Positions 41,675 to 50,766 are shown, counted from the first letter of the stretch. The stretch is DNA of 59,311 nt from Paracoccus sp. UBA889 (GCA_002294185.1 DBFD01000042.1:1-59311), one strand, 5' to 3'. The notes: a model not told the origin generated them from the letters alone. A program made the numbers and translations.

Positions 41675-41707
41675 GCCACGCGCCGGGCGCGCAAGGATGG
41701 CCGCCGT

Positions 41708-42079
41708 TCAGAAGCGCGGGCCCCGGGATTTCGCCGCAAGTGACCGCGACAGGCTCAGCAACACCTCGGCACGGCCGAATTCCCGCGCAGCGACCTGCCT
41801 GGCAGCCTCGAATCGCGGCTCCAGGTCAGCCAATTCCCGATCGGCGCGGGTCAGTTCGCGGGCACTGCGCCCTGCCTGCGCATTGGCCATCCGGGCCTCT
41901 GCCACGCCGAGTGGCGCGGTGCTGCGATAGCATTGATCCAGCGCCGCGCGGAGGGCATCGGCGCGTTGCCGGGCATGGGCCATACGCTGAGAAAAGGCCG
42001 CGAACTTCTTCAGCTCGCGTTCAGCCTTGATCCGCGCGATGCGTTCCAGTGCGGCAAGCCTGTCGTTTTGCGTTACCAT
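41708..42079 (-). CDS. coiled-coil protein ending the flagellar operon (FliJ-like?)
   Basis: A 123-residue, Ala/Arg/Glu-rich protein that is predicted helical throughout, with heptad-like spacing (LAALERIARIKAERELKKFA). Size, coiled-coil nature and position at the end of an export-apparatus operon resemble FliJ, the chaperone-like component of flagellar export, but similarity is not strong enough to name it. The start overlaps the flhB stop by seven bases. It converges on the EEP gene with a 33-bp gap. Confidence 0.65.
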   Translation of the reverse strand: MVTQNDRLAALERIARIKAERELKKFAAFSQRMAHARQRADALRAALDQCYRSTAPLGVAEARMANAQAGRSARELTRADRELADLEPRFEAARQVAAREFGRAEVLLSLSRSLAAKSRGPRF

Positions 42080-43134
42080 CCCGCACGCGCCTTTGCCCGC
42101 ATCTTTTCGGCAAAACGGATCGCGGCGGCGACAGCGGCGAATTGCTCGCGCTGGATTTCATGGCCGATCTCGACGGTGGCATGGATCGCGCGCGCGCAGG
42201 GCGGGTCGGACCAGATCGGAACCTCCTTTTCCCTGGCCTTGGCGCGGATCCGGGCCGCCACATCGTCCACGCCCTTCGCCAGACAGACCGGTGCCCGGCC
42301 GCTGCCGCGTTTCCATTCCAGCGCGACCGCATAATGGGTCGGGTTCACGATCACAACGTCGGCCCTGGCGACATCGGCCAGCATCTGCTTCATCGCGATG
42401 TCGACGGCGCGCTGGCGGCGGGCCGCCTTCAGATGCGGGTCGCCTTCGGATTCCTTGTGCTCATCCTCCATTTCCTTGCGGGTCATGCGGTTCTTCTGGC
42501 GGTGTTCGTGCCATTTCCAGGCCATGTCGAACCCGGCGAAGATGACCGAGACGCCGATCGCCAGCATCAGCACGCGGCTCAGCAGTTCGGCCAGATCGAT
42601 GACCCAGCGTCCGCCGCCCATCGCGCTGGCGGCGATCCGGTCCAGCAGATCCGCAAAAAGGAACCAGCCGCCAATGCAGACCAGAACGGATTTGCCCAGC
42701 GAAATGCCGAACTGCACCAGTCCTGAGGGTCCGAATTTCTGACCCGCCGACTTGATCGGGTTGATGCGATTGATGTCGGGCGCCAGTTTCTGCGGCGCAA
42801 AGACCAGGCCGCGCTGCGCGATCAATGCCACCATGATCGCCAGCGCCGGCACCATCGTCAGGCCGATCAGGCCAATCGCGGCAAACTGAGCCAGGCTTGT
42901 CGCAAGGGCAAAGCTGGAATTCAGCGGCCAGCCCTCGGCCCCCATCGCGCGGCTGGCCATCGAAAGCCACTGATTGACCGCGAATCCCGCGCCCACGCCA
43001 AAGGCCAGCCAGGCGCCCAGATACATCGCCGCCACGTTCAGTTCGGTCGAGCGCGGAATGTCGCCCTTTTCGCGCGCCTTGCGCAGCTTCTGCTCGGACG
43101 CATCGTATTGCTTGTCGTCCTTGTCCTCGCTCAT
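42073..43134 (-). CDS. flhB: flagellar export apparatus protein FlhB
   Basis: Inner-membrane switch of the flagellar type III export gate, 353 residues. Four transmembrane segments (about 35-200) are followed by the cytoplasmic domain with the autocleavage motif NPTH at 264-267 (VVIVNPTHYAVALEWKR). The N-terminus DKQYDASEQKLRKAREKGDI is typical. The ATG at 43134 overlaps the fliR stop as ATGA; the upstream part of the long frame lies in fliR. Cleavage after the Asn switches substrate from rod/hook to filament proteins. Confidence 0.96.
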   Translation of the reverse strand: MSEDKDDKQYDASEQKLRKAREKGDIPRSTELNVAAMYLGAWLAFGVGAGFAVNQWLSMASRAMGAEGWPLNSSFALATSLAQFAAIGLIGLTMVPALAIMVALIAQRGLVFAPQKLAPDINRINPIKSAGQKFGPSGLVQFGISLGKSVLVCIGGWFLFADLLDRIAASAMGGGRWVIDLAELLSRVLMLAIGVSVIFAGFDMAWKWHEHRQKNRMTRKEMEDEHKESEGDPHLKAARRQRAVDIAMKQMLADVARADVVIVNPTHYAVALEWKRGSGRAPVCLAKGVDDVAARIRAKAREKEVPIWSDPPCARAIHATVEIGHEIQREQFAAVAAAIRFAEKMRAKARAGW

Positions 43135-43889
43135 CCCTGCCCCGGAAGCATGAAACCCAGAACGGCATCGGCCCAAAGACCGACAAGCAGCGGCGCCAGC
43201 AGGGCCAGCCCCGCCAGCGCCAGAAGGACCGCGGCCGGAGAGCCGATGAAGACCACGGGCAACGCTGGCATGACCCTGTTGATCACGCCTGACAATGCCT
43301 GAAACATGAATCCGCCCAGTGTGAAGGGCGCGGCCAGCATCATTGCCAGCACGAAACTGCGTGACAGGATCGCGACGGCTTCCGGCATCAGCCGGCCGAT
43401 CTCGGGCCACGAAGCCGGAGGCCACAGCACGAACGAGTCGGCCATCAACTGCACGACCATGACCGGCAGACCGAGCGCCATCAGGATGGCCACGCCGCCC
43501 AGATGCATCAGATTGCCGATCGGATGAGGCGCGGCCTCATTCTGAACGCCGATGATCTGCGACAAGGATGCGGTCGCCGCGATCGCCGAGGTCGCAACAT
43601 CCAGCGCCAGCGCCAGCAACCGCAACAGCAACCCCGTCGCGGCACCGATGACAACCTCTCCGGCTGCCTGGGCCATCGCGGTCGCAGTATTGTCGGGCAC
43701 ACCGGCAGGTGCGACAGCCCCGGCCAGCAGCGGCGACACCGCCATGGCGAGGCCGACCTTGACGCGGGCCGGAATGACCCGTTCGCCCAGCCCCGGCAGG
43801 GCAAGAACGCAGGCCTGCACGCGCAGATAGACCAGTACGAGCCGCCAGTCGAGGCCGGGAACCCATTGCGAAAGCTGATCCCAGTTCAT
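43131..43889 (-). CDS. fliR: flagellar export apparatus protein FliR
   Basis: A 252-residue, highly hydrophobic component of the FliPQR export gate. About six transmembrane segments can be seen. RVQACVLALPGLGERVIPAR, AGEVVIGAATGLLLRLLALA and ASLSQIIGVQNEAAPHPIGN match the family. It overlaps flhA and flhB by four bases on each side, so the three gate proteins are translationally coupled. fliQ is not in the window; fliP is in the divergent operon. Confidence 0.94.
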   Translation of the reverse strand: MNWDQLSQWVPGLDWRLVLVYLRVQACVLALPGLGERVIPARVKVGLAMAVSPLLAGAVAPAGVPDNTATAMAQAAGEVVIGAATGLLLRLLALALDVATSAIAATASLSQIIGVQNEAAPHPIGNLMHLGGVAILMALGLPVMVVQLMADSFVLWPPASWPEIGRLMPEAVAILSRSFVLAMMLAAPFTLGGFMFQALSGVINRVMPALPVVFIGSPAAVLLALAGLALLAPLLVGLWADAVLGFMLPGQG

Positions 43890-45985
43890 GCGGCCTCGAT
43901 GGTGCCGACCACCTGCAGATCGACGCCCGGATCGATCTCTTCCAGGCCCAGGACGGGCGTCGCGACCCCATTCGATCCCAATACCGCGCGCACCATCCGA
44001 CGCCGGTGGTCAGGGGCCACGATGATCGTGCGCGCTGCGGGATCCGACGTCGCAAGCGCGCGCCGGGTCCGCTCCAGAAGCTTCTGTGACAAAGCGGGCG
44101 TCATCGCGCCGCCGCCGTTCCGGCCGGTCTCGGCATCCGCGCGAGAGAATTCGGCCTCCCAGGCGGGGTGCAGTTGCAGCGCCGCGATCCGGCCGCCTTG
44201 ATCGGAATATTGCTGGCTGATCTGGCCGCGCAGCCGCTTGCGGACCAGTTCGTAGATGGCTTCGATCTGATCGAGATTGCGGAATTCGCAGATCGCATCG
44301 ACGATCAGCGGCAGGTTGCGGATCGAGATGCGTTCCTCCAGCAACGCCCTGAGGATCGCCAGCAGCGTCTCGGGCGTGACCTTCTCGGGCATGATTCCAT
44401 CCAGGTGTCGGCGGTTGCGTTCGGCACGCGTCGGATCGGAAAGCGATTTCAGTTCTTCGATCTGCCTCTGCATCGCGCTCAACGTCATCAAGGCGGCCAG
44501 GTTTGACTTGACCACCTCCATCAAGTGGGTGGACAGAACCTCCATCGGCGTCACGACCGTGGCACCCAAGGTTGCTGCGTCGTCCTGATCGTCGCGGGCG
44601 ATCCAGCGGGCCGGACTGGAATAGACCGGCTCTCGCACCGAGGCTCCGTTCAGACCGGCCAGAACCGGATCGGGGCCAAGCGCCAGAACCTCGCCCGCGC
44701 GCAGCGTGCCACGACCGCGGATGACCCCGTGAATGCGGATCTGATAGTCACCCGGCGCCAGTTCGTCGGTATCGGTAATGCGCACGTCGGGCAGGATCAG
44801 TCCGAAGGTGCGGGCGATATGGATGCGCAGGTTGGCAATGCGGCTGCCCAGGCCCCGCGCCTGATCCAGCGCGGTCATCACCAGGTCGGATCCGATCTCG
44901 ACACTGATCTCGTCGGTGTCCAGAACATCGCCGATCCGTGCGGCCGGCCGCGGGTTTTCAGATTTCGCCTCAGCATCCGGCAGGGCTTCTTCGGCGGCGC
45001 GCTGGCGGCGCGCGATCTGCCAGGCCGCGAACGACATCGCGCCCGTCAGGGCAAGAAACAGCAGTCGTGGCATGCCGGGGACGAAGGACATCAGCAGCAT
45101 CGCCGCCGCCACGACCGCCGCGGGTTGCCAGCCGCGCGTAAGTTGCCGCGACAGAAGTTCGGCCGTGGTATCCGTCGCCCCGCCTCGCGACAGCAGCAGG
45201 GCCGCAGCCATCGAGGTGATAAGGGCGGGAATCTGGCTGACCAGACCGTCGCCGATCGTCAGATGCGAATAGGTGGACATCGCTTGGCCGACGGGCATGC
45301 CGTGGACGACGATCCCGACGGTCAGGCCGATCAGAAGGTTGATCAGCGTAATCACGATACCCGCGATCGCATCGCCCTTGACGAATTTGGACGCACCGTC
45401 AAGCGAGCCGAAAAAGCTGATCTCGCGCTGTTCCTGGATACGTCGGCGCTTTGCTTCCTGATGATCGATCGCGCCGGCATTGAGATCCCCGTCGATGGCC
45501 AATTGCTTGCCGGGCAGCGAATCAAGTGCAAACCGCGCCGCAACCTCGGCCATGCGCCCCGAACCCTTGGTGATGACCATGAAATTCACCACCGAGATCA
45601 CCGAGAACACCGTCAGACCCACCAGAAGCGAACCGCCGGCCACGAAGGCCGCAAAGCCGTTGATGACCTGACCGGCCGCATCGGGTCCGGTATGGCCCTG
45701 CGTCAGGATCAGCCGGGTCGACGACACGTTCAGCGACAGGCGGATGACCAGGCTGACCAGCAGCAGGACCGGAAAGGCCTGAAAATCCGTCGGCTTGTCG
45801 ACCAGCGACGCCATGACCAGGACCAGCGTCGCGGTCGCGATCGACAGCGCGATCCCCAGATCCAGCAGCCCCGGCGGCAACGGAATGACCAGCGAGATGA
45901 CGATCAGCACAAGGCCGCTCGTCACCATCATCGAGGCATCGATGGATTTGCCCTTTCGCGATGCGATCGCGCCAACCGATTTCAT
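43886..45985 (-). CDS. flhA: flagellar export gate protein FlhA
   Basis: Main gate of the flagellar type III export system, 699 residues. Eight transmembrane segments occupy the first 320 residues, with the conserved cytoplasmic FHIPEP loop (SGRMAEVAARFALDSLPGKQ followed by LAIDGDLNAGAIDHQEAKRR). The C-terminal domain that docks export chaperones is complete. ATG at 45985 gives MKSVGAIASRKGKSIDASMM, and it overlaps the previous gene's stop as ATGA. Confidence 0.96.
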   Translation of the reverse strand: MKSVGAIASRKGKSIDASMMVTSGLVLIVISLVIPLPPGLLDLGIALSIATATLVLVMASLVDKPTDFQAFPVLLLVSLVIRLSLNVSSTRLILTQGHTGPDAAGQVINGFAAFVAGGSLLVGLTVFSVISVVNFMVITKGSGRMAEVAARFALDSLPGKQLAIDGDLNAGAIDHQEAKRRRIQEQREISFFGSLDGASKFVKGDAIAGIVITLINLLIGLTVGIVVHGMPVGQAMSTYSHLTIGDGLVSQIPALITSMAAALLLSRGGATDTTAELLSRQLTRGWQPAAVVAAAMLLMSFVPGMPRLLFLALTGAMSFAAWQIARRQRAAEEALPDAEAKSENPRPAARIGDVLDTDEISVEIGSDLVMTALDQARGLGSRIANLRIHIARTFGLILPDVRITDTDELAPGDYQIRIHGVIRGRGTLRAGEVLALGPDPVLAGLNGASVREPVYSSPARWIARDDQDDAATLGATVVTPMEVLSTHLMEVVKSNLAALMTLSAMQRQIEELKSLSDPTRAERNRRHLDGIMPEKVTPETLLAILRALLEERISIRNLPLIVDAICEFRNLDQIEAIYELVRKRLRGQISQQYSDQGGRIAALQLHPAWEAEFSRADAETGRNGGGAMTPALSQKLLERTRRALATSDPAARTIIVAPDHRRRMVRAVLGSNGVATPVLGLEEIDPGVDLQVVGTIEAA

Positions 45986-46260
45986 TCGCCTTCTCCTGGC
46001 ATCGCCGGCGCCGGGCGCAAGACATCCTGAAGCGACCATTCATCACCGGTCAAAAGCCCCGCGCGGCGCAGGAAAACCAGCGCCTGAAGTCGCGATTGGG
46101 GCGCCATCCGCATCAGCCGGACGCGATAGTCGTAGGGCAGATCCTCGCCCTCGAGCAGCCAGGCCGACGCCTCTTCGGCGAAAGCCTTGGCCTCGGGCAG
46201 CAAAGGCAGATCCGCCGCTGCCGTCGATGCGCTCAGTGCGATGAGTACCAACGAGAACAT
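45982..46260 (-). CDS. small exported protein in the flagellar operon
   Basis: A 92-residue protein of unknown function with a short signal peptide (MFSLVLIALSASTAAA). The mature part (LPEAKAFAEEASAWLLEGED and RVRLMRMAPQSRLQALVFLR) has helical, mixed charge and no motif I recognise. It lies between motA and flhA and overlaps both, so it is most likely expressed with the motor and export genes. ATG at 46260 overlaps the motA stop; GTG at 46263 is an alternative. Confidence 0.75.
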   Translation of the reverse strand: MFSLVLIALSASTAAADLPLLPEAKAFAEEASAWLLEGEDLPYDYRVRLMRMAPQSRLQALVFLRRAGLLTGDEWSLQDVLRPAPAMPGEGE

Positions 46261-47126
46261 CACGCTGCCTTCTTCAGATCGCGCAGTGCCGTCTCAAGCG
46301 TATCGAAACTGGGTCGCACATGCTCGGGCACCGCCTGTCGCCCCACCTCGACGCAAAGGTTGGTGGCGTGCTGGTGCAGACCGGCGACCAGAACCGACTT
46401 GACGACATCGAAAAAGCCCAGATCCTGCTTGATCACCCCACCAAGGCGGTTGGCCAGCGGCGCCACGAAACCATAGGCAAGAAACACGCCCAGGAAGGTT
46501 CCGACCAGCGCGCCGCCGATCATCTTTCCCAGCACCTCGGGTGGCTGGTCGATGGCGCTCATCGTCTTGATCACGCCCAGAACCGCGGCCACGATTCCCA
46601 GGGCAGGCAGTGCATCGGCAACCGTCTGCAGCGCATGGGGGACGTGCATTTCCTCCTCGCGCAGGATGGCGATACGGCGCGAGAGCATTTCCTCGACCTG
46701 GTAGGGGTCATCGTAGTTCAGGCTGGCCGAACGCAGCGTATCGGCGATCAGCGAAACGATGTCGTGATTGGCCTTGAGACGCGGATAGGCATTGAAGATC
46801 GGCGACTCGTCGGGCGATTCGATATGGGCCTCCAGAGCCACCGGGTTCTCGCGGGCGATCTTCAGCAATTGAAACATCAGGCACAGCACATCCTGATGAT
46901 CGGCTTCGGTCCAGCGCGGACCCTTGAACGCACGCACAAGGCCCCCGGCGGTTCCCTTCAGCACGTGGCTGTCATTGGACAGCAGATAGGATCCGATCGC
47001 CGCCCCCATGATCATCATCATTTCGAATGGCAAGGCTTCGGTGATGACGCCCATCTTGCCGCCGGCAAGGGTATAGCCTCCAAAAACCATGGCCATCGTC
47101 AGGAAAATGCCCAGAAAGCCGAACAT
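46260..47126 (-). CDS. motA: flagellar motor stator protein MotA
   Basis: Proton-conducting stator subunit, 288 residues. Four transmembrane segments are seen (FLGIFLTMAMVFGGYTLAGG, FEMMMIMGAAIGSYLL, LPALGIVAAVLGVIKTM, GALVGTFLGVFLAYGFVAPL). The cytoplasmic loop has the charged residues used for rotor contact, and LREEEMHVPHALQTVADALP is typical. It belongs to the long-MotA group of proteobacteria. motB is not in the window. Confidence 0.95.
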   Translation of the reverse strand: MFGFLGIFLTMAMVFGGYTLAGGKMGVITEALPFEMMMIMGAAIGSYLLSNDSHVLKGTAGGLVRAFKGPRWTEADHQDVLCLMFQLLKIARENPVALEAHIESPDESPIFNAYPRLKANHDIVSLIADTLRSASLNYDDPYQVEEMLSRRIAILREEEMHVPHALQTVADALPALGIVAAVLGVIKTMSAIDQPPEVLGKMIGGALVGTFLGVFLAYGFVAPLANRLGGVIKQDLGFFDVVKSVLVAGLHQHATNLCVEVGRQAVPEHVRPSFDTLETALRDLKKAA

Positions 47127-47137
47127 TGCGAAATCTC

Positions 47138-47680
47138 CTAGTTTTTCCGGACGCTGCGCGCGCCCATTTGTGCCGTCAGCAGCGCCGCCTGCCGCGGCTC
47201 GACGGCAGCGATGATGCGGGCACCGGTTTCGGGGCGGACACGAAGCAGGATTTCGGCCGCGAAATCGGCCGGCAGATTGGTCAGGACGGCCGCGGCCTCG
47301 GCGGGTTTCATCTGATCATACAGGGCCACGAGCTTCTCTATGTCGCTTCGCACCGCCGCGGTGGACTGGTCCTGACGGCTTCGCATCCCGCCCTTCTGTG
47401 ATTTCAGCTCGGCCAGGCGCTTGCGCAGCGCCGACTCGGCCTCGGCGACTTCGGCCTTCTTGCGGTCGATCGTTTCCATGTAGCGTTCGATCCGCAACGC
47501 GCGGTCGCGCAGTTCTTCGGCCAGGGCGACCGCTTCGGGCACATCATTGCATCCCTGCAAAAGATCGCTGGGCTCGGCGAAGGCCGCGAAATAGCGCGAG
47601 AAATCCTGCATCTGCCAGATGGCCAGCCCGGCGGGCACGGCAAAGGTCAAGGCCAGGAACGAAAGCAGCGATCTACGCAT
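47138..47680 (-). CDS. motE: MotE-like periplasmic motor chaperone
   Basis: A 180-residue exported protein with an N-terminal membrane segment or signal (MRRSLLSFLALTFAVPAGLA), a coiled-coil (about 65-115, MKQ/EAL-type heptads) and a C-terminal MgtE_N-like helical domain (KLVALYDQMKPAEAAAVLTN and ILLRVRPETGARIIAAVEPR). In rhizobia MotE is a chaperone for the periplasmic motility protein MotC, and related proteins occur beside motA in other alphaproteobacteria. The name rests on this architecture and position. It overlaps the upstream gene by eight bases and precedes motA by 11. Confidence 0.8.
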   Translation of the reverse strand: MRRSLLSFLALTFAVPAGLAIWQMQDFSRYFAAFAEPSDLLQGCNDVPEAVALAEELRDRALRIERYMETIDRKKAEVAEAESALRKRLAELKSQKGGMRSRQDQSTAAVRSDIEKLVALYDQMKPAEAAAVLTNLPADFAAEILLRVRPETGARIIAAVEPRQAALLTAQMGARSVRKN

Positions 47681-48029
47681 CGGCCACCTCTGCGCGCTTG
47701 CGCAACCGGCGAAGGGCGGGTGCGGACATCTGTGCGGGTGGCTGGGCGGCGGCACCGATGCGTTGACGCAGATCCCACAAGGCGCGTTCCTTCCGTGCAT
47801 TGTCGATGTCGCGCGACAGCGCCTCGCTGGCGGTGGTCGCCTCGTCGCGCGCCTGCCGGATTGCGCGCTCTAGTCGGTCGACCTCGGCCGCCATGACCGC
47901 AATCGCGCCTCCAAGCCCGGTTTCCAGATCATTCAGACGACGCAACCTGCGCGCCAGCACGATACAGAACACCGCAAGCCCCACGGAAGCCGCCACCAAC
48001 GCGGCCTGAAACATTTGTTCGACGCTCAT
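47673..48029 (-). CDS. flagellar-operon membrane coiled-coil protein (DUF6468-like)
   Basis: A 118-residue protein with one N-terminal transmembrane helix (MFQAALVAASVGLAVFCIVL) followed by a basic RRLRRL stretch and a long coiled-coil (VDRLERAIRQARDEATTASE). From memory this combination between fliL and motE is found in other alphaproteobacteria as DUF6468. The function is unknown, perhaps a stator or C-ring accessory. It overlaps fliL by four bases. Confidence 0.7.
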   Translation of the reverse strand: MSVEQMFQAALVAASVGLAVFCIVLARRLRRLNDLETGLGGAIAVMAAEVDRLERAIRQARDEATTASEALSRDIDNARKERALWDLRQRIGAAAQPPAQMSAPALRRLRKRAEVADA

Positions 48030-48499
48030 TTGATGCGAAACTCCGTAATCAAGAGATCCTTCACGGGCTGCTCGCCCAGAACATAGCGGGTGCGGGTCAC
48101 CAATTCTCCGCGGATGATTTCAAGCACGCCGCGCTTGTCATAGGCGTCCCGATCTACGCCCGAGAGAAAGCTGGTGAACGCGTCCTGAACGCGCGGCATC
48201 AGATGCGTGACCGCGGCGGCGTTTTCAGCATCGGTTTCGATCGTGGCCGCAAGAACCAGCGAACGTTGCGGCCTGCCGGGAAGGTTCAGCTCGATCACGG
48301 GCACGTCCACGAAGACGACCGGGGGCAGGCCGGCCTCGTCGCGGGCAGCGGCGCCGGAAAACAGGTCACCAGGCGACCAGAGTTCAAGATAGGTCGAGGC
48401 GAATCCCAGACCACCCAGCGGCAGGCTCATCAGCCCGGCCAGCAGAACGCCCTTCTTTCCAGAAGGCTTTGCCGGTGGATCGATGGTTGCGTCGGTCAT
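48026..48499 (-). CDS. fliL: flagellar basal body-associated protein FliL
   Basis: Inner-membrane protein that supports the stator under load. The 157-residue protein has a single transmembrane segment (GVLLAGLMSLPLGGLGFAST) and a periplasmic stomatin-like domain (VPVIELNLPGRPQRSLVLAA to EQPVKDLLITEFRIK). The start is ATG at 48499 with GGAGAATC ahead; the longer frame to 48520 adds a basic leader. It heads the nine-gene minus-strand flagellar operon. Confidence 0.92.
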   Translation of the reverse strand: MTDATIDPPAKPSGKKGVLLAGLMSLPLGGLGFASTYLELWSPGDLFSGAAARDEAGLPPVVFVDVPVIELNLPGRPQRSLVLAATIETDAENAAAVTHLMPRVQDAFTSFLSGVDRDAYDKRGVLEIIRGELVTRTRYVLGEQPVKDLLITEFRIK

Positions 48500-48541
48500 G
48501 GTGATTCTCCGTCGTGACAAGACGGAATTAGCACCTCGCGA

Positions 48542-48556
48542 CTAACCAATTCTTAA
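48542..48556. promoter_or_regulatory. CtrA-like box in the fliL/fliF divergent promoter
   Basis: CTAA-CCAATTC-TTAA, or on the minus strand TTAA-GAATTGG-TTAG, matches seven of the eight core bases of the CtrA consensus TTAA-N7-TTAA. It is 61 bases from the fliF start and 43 from the fliL start, in the only AT-rich part of the 117-bp region. CtrA controls flagellar genes in several Rhodobacterales, so the site makes sense; binding itself is unproven. Confidence 0.5.
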
Positions 48557-48616
48557 TAGCCGCCATGTCATCAAGGCGTTGACGAAAAACGGGACGCTGA
48601 TTCGAAAGGGCCGGTT

Positions 48617-50194
48617 TTGCAAAAACTGCAGGACTATTGGAACGAGCGAAGCTCACAACAGAAAATCATTCTCGCGGCGGCGTTTCTTGCGACGTTTCTG
48701 GTCATCGCGGGTTTCGGCTGGATGGCAAGCCGTCCGGGCATGTCAATGATCTATGGCGGCCTCGATTCGGCACAGGCCGGCGAAGTCGTGGCGGGTATCG
48801 AACGCGCAGGCGTCACCTATGAGGTGCGCGGCGATTCGATCTGGGTCGACACATCGGCCCGCGACCGCCTGCGGATGGAACTGGCCGCCCAGGGCCTGCC
48901 CGCGCAGGGCACGGCCGGATATGAACTGCTGGACGGCATGTCCGGATTCGGAACCACGTCGCAGATGTTCGATGCCGCCTATTGGCGGGCCAAGGAAGGT
49001 GAACTGGCACGCACGATTCTTGCCTTGCCGAACGTCAAGACAGCGCGGGTGCACCTGGCGGTCGAAACCGGGCGGGGCTATCGCCGCGACGCGACCGGCA
49101 GCGCTTCGGTCACGTTGTCAACCAACGGCCAGGCCATCACACGCGAACAGGCGGCGGCGCTGAAATTCCTGATTTCTTCGGCCGTGCCCGAGATGAAGCC
49201 GGATTCGGTCACCGTCATCGACGCCAAGCGCGGCATCGTCGTCGCCGGAGAAGATGAGCCCGGCGCAGACCGGGCCGCCGAGATGAAGCGCAATGTCGAG
49301 CGCATCCTGGAACCGCGCGTCGGCATCGGCAACGCCATCGTCGAGCTGAATCTGGATCTGATCAGCGAATCCGAGGTGATGACCGAGCAGCGATTCGATC
49401 CCGAACAGCGGGCGCTTATCTCTCAGGTCACCGAAGAGACATCGGATCAAAGCAACTCCACCGGGTCGGGAGCCGTGACGGCCGCCTCGAACCTGCCGGA
49501 CGGTCAGAATGGCCAGGGCGACAGTGAGCAATCGCAGCGTTCGGAAAACCGCCAGCAGGCCAATTACGAGGTCAGCCGCGTCACGCGTGAAGTCTCGCGC
49601 AGACCCGGCGACACGCGGCGCATGACCATCGCTGTGCTGGTCAACGGCGTGCCGGAAACGGACGCCGATGGCCAGACTCGTCTGGTGTCGCGGCCCGATG
49701 CCGAACTGGACACCCTGCGCCAGCTTGTCGCCTCGGCATCGGGCTATGACGAAAGCCGTGGTGACCAGATCACCGTCAAATCGCTGCCCTTCGCCACGAT
49801 CGGGTCCGAAGGCACGCTGGCCAAGCCGGATTTTCTGGATCGGCTGGAACTGAACGGCCTGGCACGGATCGCGCTGATCGGGCTTTTCGCGCTGGCGGTG
49901 ATTTTCGCGGTGCTGCGGCCGGTGCTGCGCTCGCGCGCCGGTCCGGCCGCGCAAGAGCCTGGGCTTGACGACAGCTTGCCGCTGTCGGGCGGGCTGAACG
50001 GCGTGATCGAACCCGAAGACGAACCCTTGGTCAGCGAGCCGCAGCTGATGCCGGAATTGCCGCCGCGGGCCGAGCCCCTGGCCCTGCCTTCGGCCGATCC
50101 TGTTGCACGCCTGCGCGGCATGATGCGCGAACGCCACGATGAAAGTGTCAAGATCCTGTCTGGTTGGATCGACAACAAGGAGAAAGCCCATTGA
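48617..50194 (+). CDS. fliF: flagellar MS-ring protein FliF
   Basis: Forms the membrane ring of the basal body, 525 residues. The N-terminal transmembrane helix (QQKIILAAAFLATFLVIAGF), the YscJ-like ring domains (ARDRLRMELAAQGLPAQGTA, then TILALPNVKTARVHLAVETG), the variable low-complexity loop (about 275-320), and the C-terminal helix (LARIALIGLFALAVIFAVLR) are present, ending in a FliG-binding tail (LRGMMRERHDESVKILSGWI). The only start that includes the first helix is TTG at 48617, preceded by AAAGGG. The next in-frame ATG is after the helix. Confidence 0.94.
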   Translation: MQKLQDYWNERSSQQKIILAAAFLATFLVIAGFGWMASRPGMSMIYGGLDSAQAGEVVAGIERAGVTYEVRGDSIWVDTSARDRLRMELAAQGLPAQGTAGYELLDGMSGFGTTSQMFDAAYWRAKEGELARTILALPNVKTARVHLAVETGRGYRRDATGSASVTLSTNGQAITREQAAALKFLISSAVPEMKPDSVTVIDAKRGIVVAGEDEPGADRAAEMKRNVERILEPRVGIGNAIVELNLDLISESEVMTEQRFDPEQRALISQVTEETSDQSNSTGSGAVTAASNLPDGQNGQGDSEQSQRSENRQQANYEVSRVTREVSRRPGDTRRMTIAVLVNGVPETDADGQTRLVSRPDAELDTLRQLVASASGYDESRGDQITVKSLPFATIGSEGTLAKPDFLDRLELNGLARIALIGLFALAVIFAVLRPVLRSRAGPAAQEPGLDDSLPLSGGLNGVIEPEDEPLVSEPQLMPELPPRAEPLALPSADPVARLRGMMRERHDESVKILSGWIDNKEKAH

Positions 50195-50766
50195 GCATCG
50201 CCATGTTCAAACTGGAATCCTTCACATCGGCCATGGCCGAACAGGGCGCCCGCGTCACCTATGACAGGGCCAGTCTGGATCAGGCCTTCGCCGACGGTGT
50301 CACCGAAGGACTGGCCCGCGCGCAGCGCGAAGACATGAACAGTCTCTCGGCCGGGCTCGAACGCTTGGCGAAGGCGCTTGGCGACGATGAAGATCGGCGC
50401 GCGGCTCTGCGGCAAGAGGCGCTCTCTTCGCTGGCGCCGGTCCTTGAACAGATCCTGGACTGCCTGGTCCCGGCTTCGGAATCGCCCCGGCTCGAGGCGG
50501 CGCTGACCGAGCAATTGATGCGCCTGTCGCGCGAGGGGTCGGCGCTGCGTGCCAGCATATCGTGCAGCCCCGCGATGCGCGGAATGGTCGAACATTGCCT
50601 TGCCGAGGCCGGTCTTGACGAGATCGAACTGGTCGCATCGGACAGCGACCGCATCAGCCTGTCGCTCAGCGGCGGCAGGATCGACTTTTCAGCCGACCGC
50701 ATGGCCAACGAAATTCGTGAACTGATCGCCGAAATCAAGGGGGAGGACGCGGCATGGACGCACTGA
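50191..50766 (+). CDS. FliH-like flagellar assembly protein (putative)
   Basis: A 191-residue acidic protein, helical in the first half (FADGVTEGLARAQREDMNSL) and ending in an alpha-beta part (GLDEIELVASDSDRISLSLS), the pattern of FliH, which anchors the export ATPase FliI. Similarity is not strong enough for certainty. The start is taken as TTG at 50191: AAGGAG lies eight bases ahead and TTGA overlaps the fliF stop. ATG at 50203 has no SD. It overlaps fliN by 13 bases. Confidence 0.72.
   Translation: MSIAMFKLESFTSAMAEQGARVTYDRASLDQAFADGVTEGLARAQREDMNSLSAGLERLAKALGDDEDRRAALRQEALSSLAPVLEQILDCLVPASESPRLEAALTEQLMRLSREGSALRASISCSPAMRGMVEHCLAEAGLDEIELVASDSDRISLSLSGGRIDFSADRMANEIRELIAEIKGEDAAWTH

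Noticed and set aside
48579-48607. TTGACG followed 17 bases later by TCGAAA as the fliF promoter
   Set aside because: The -10 does not resemble the consensus and overlaps the Shine-Dalgarno of fliF, leaving no room for a leader.
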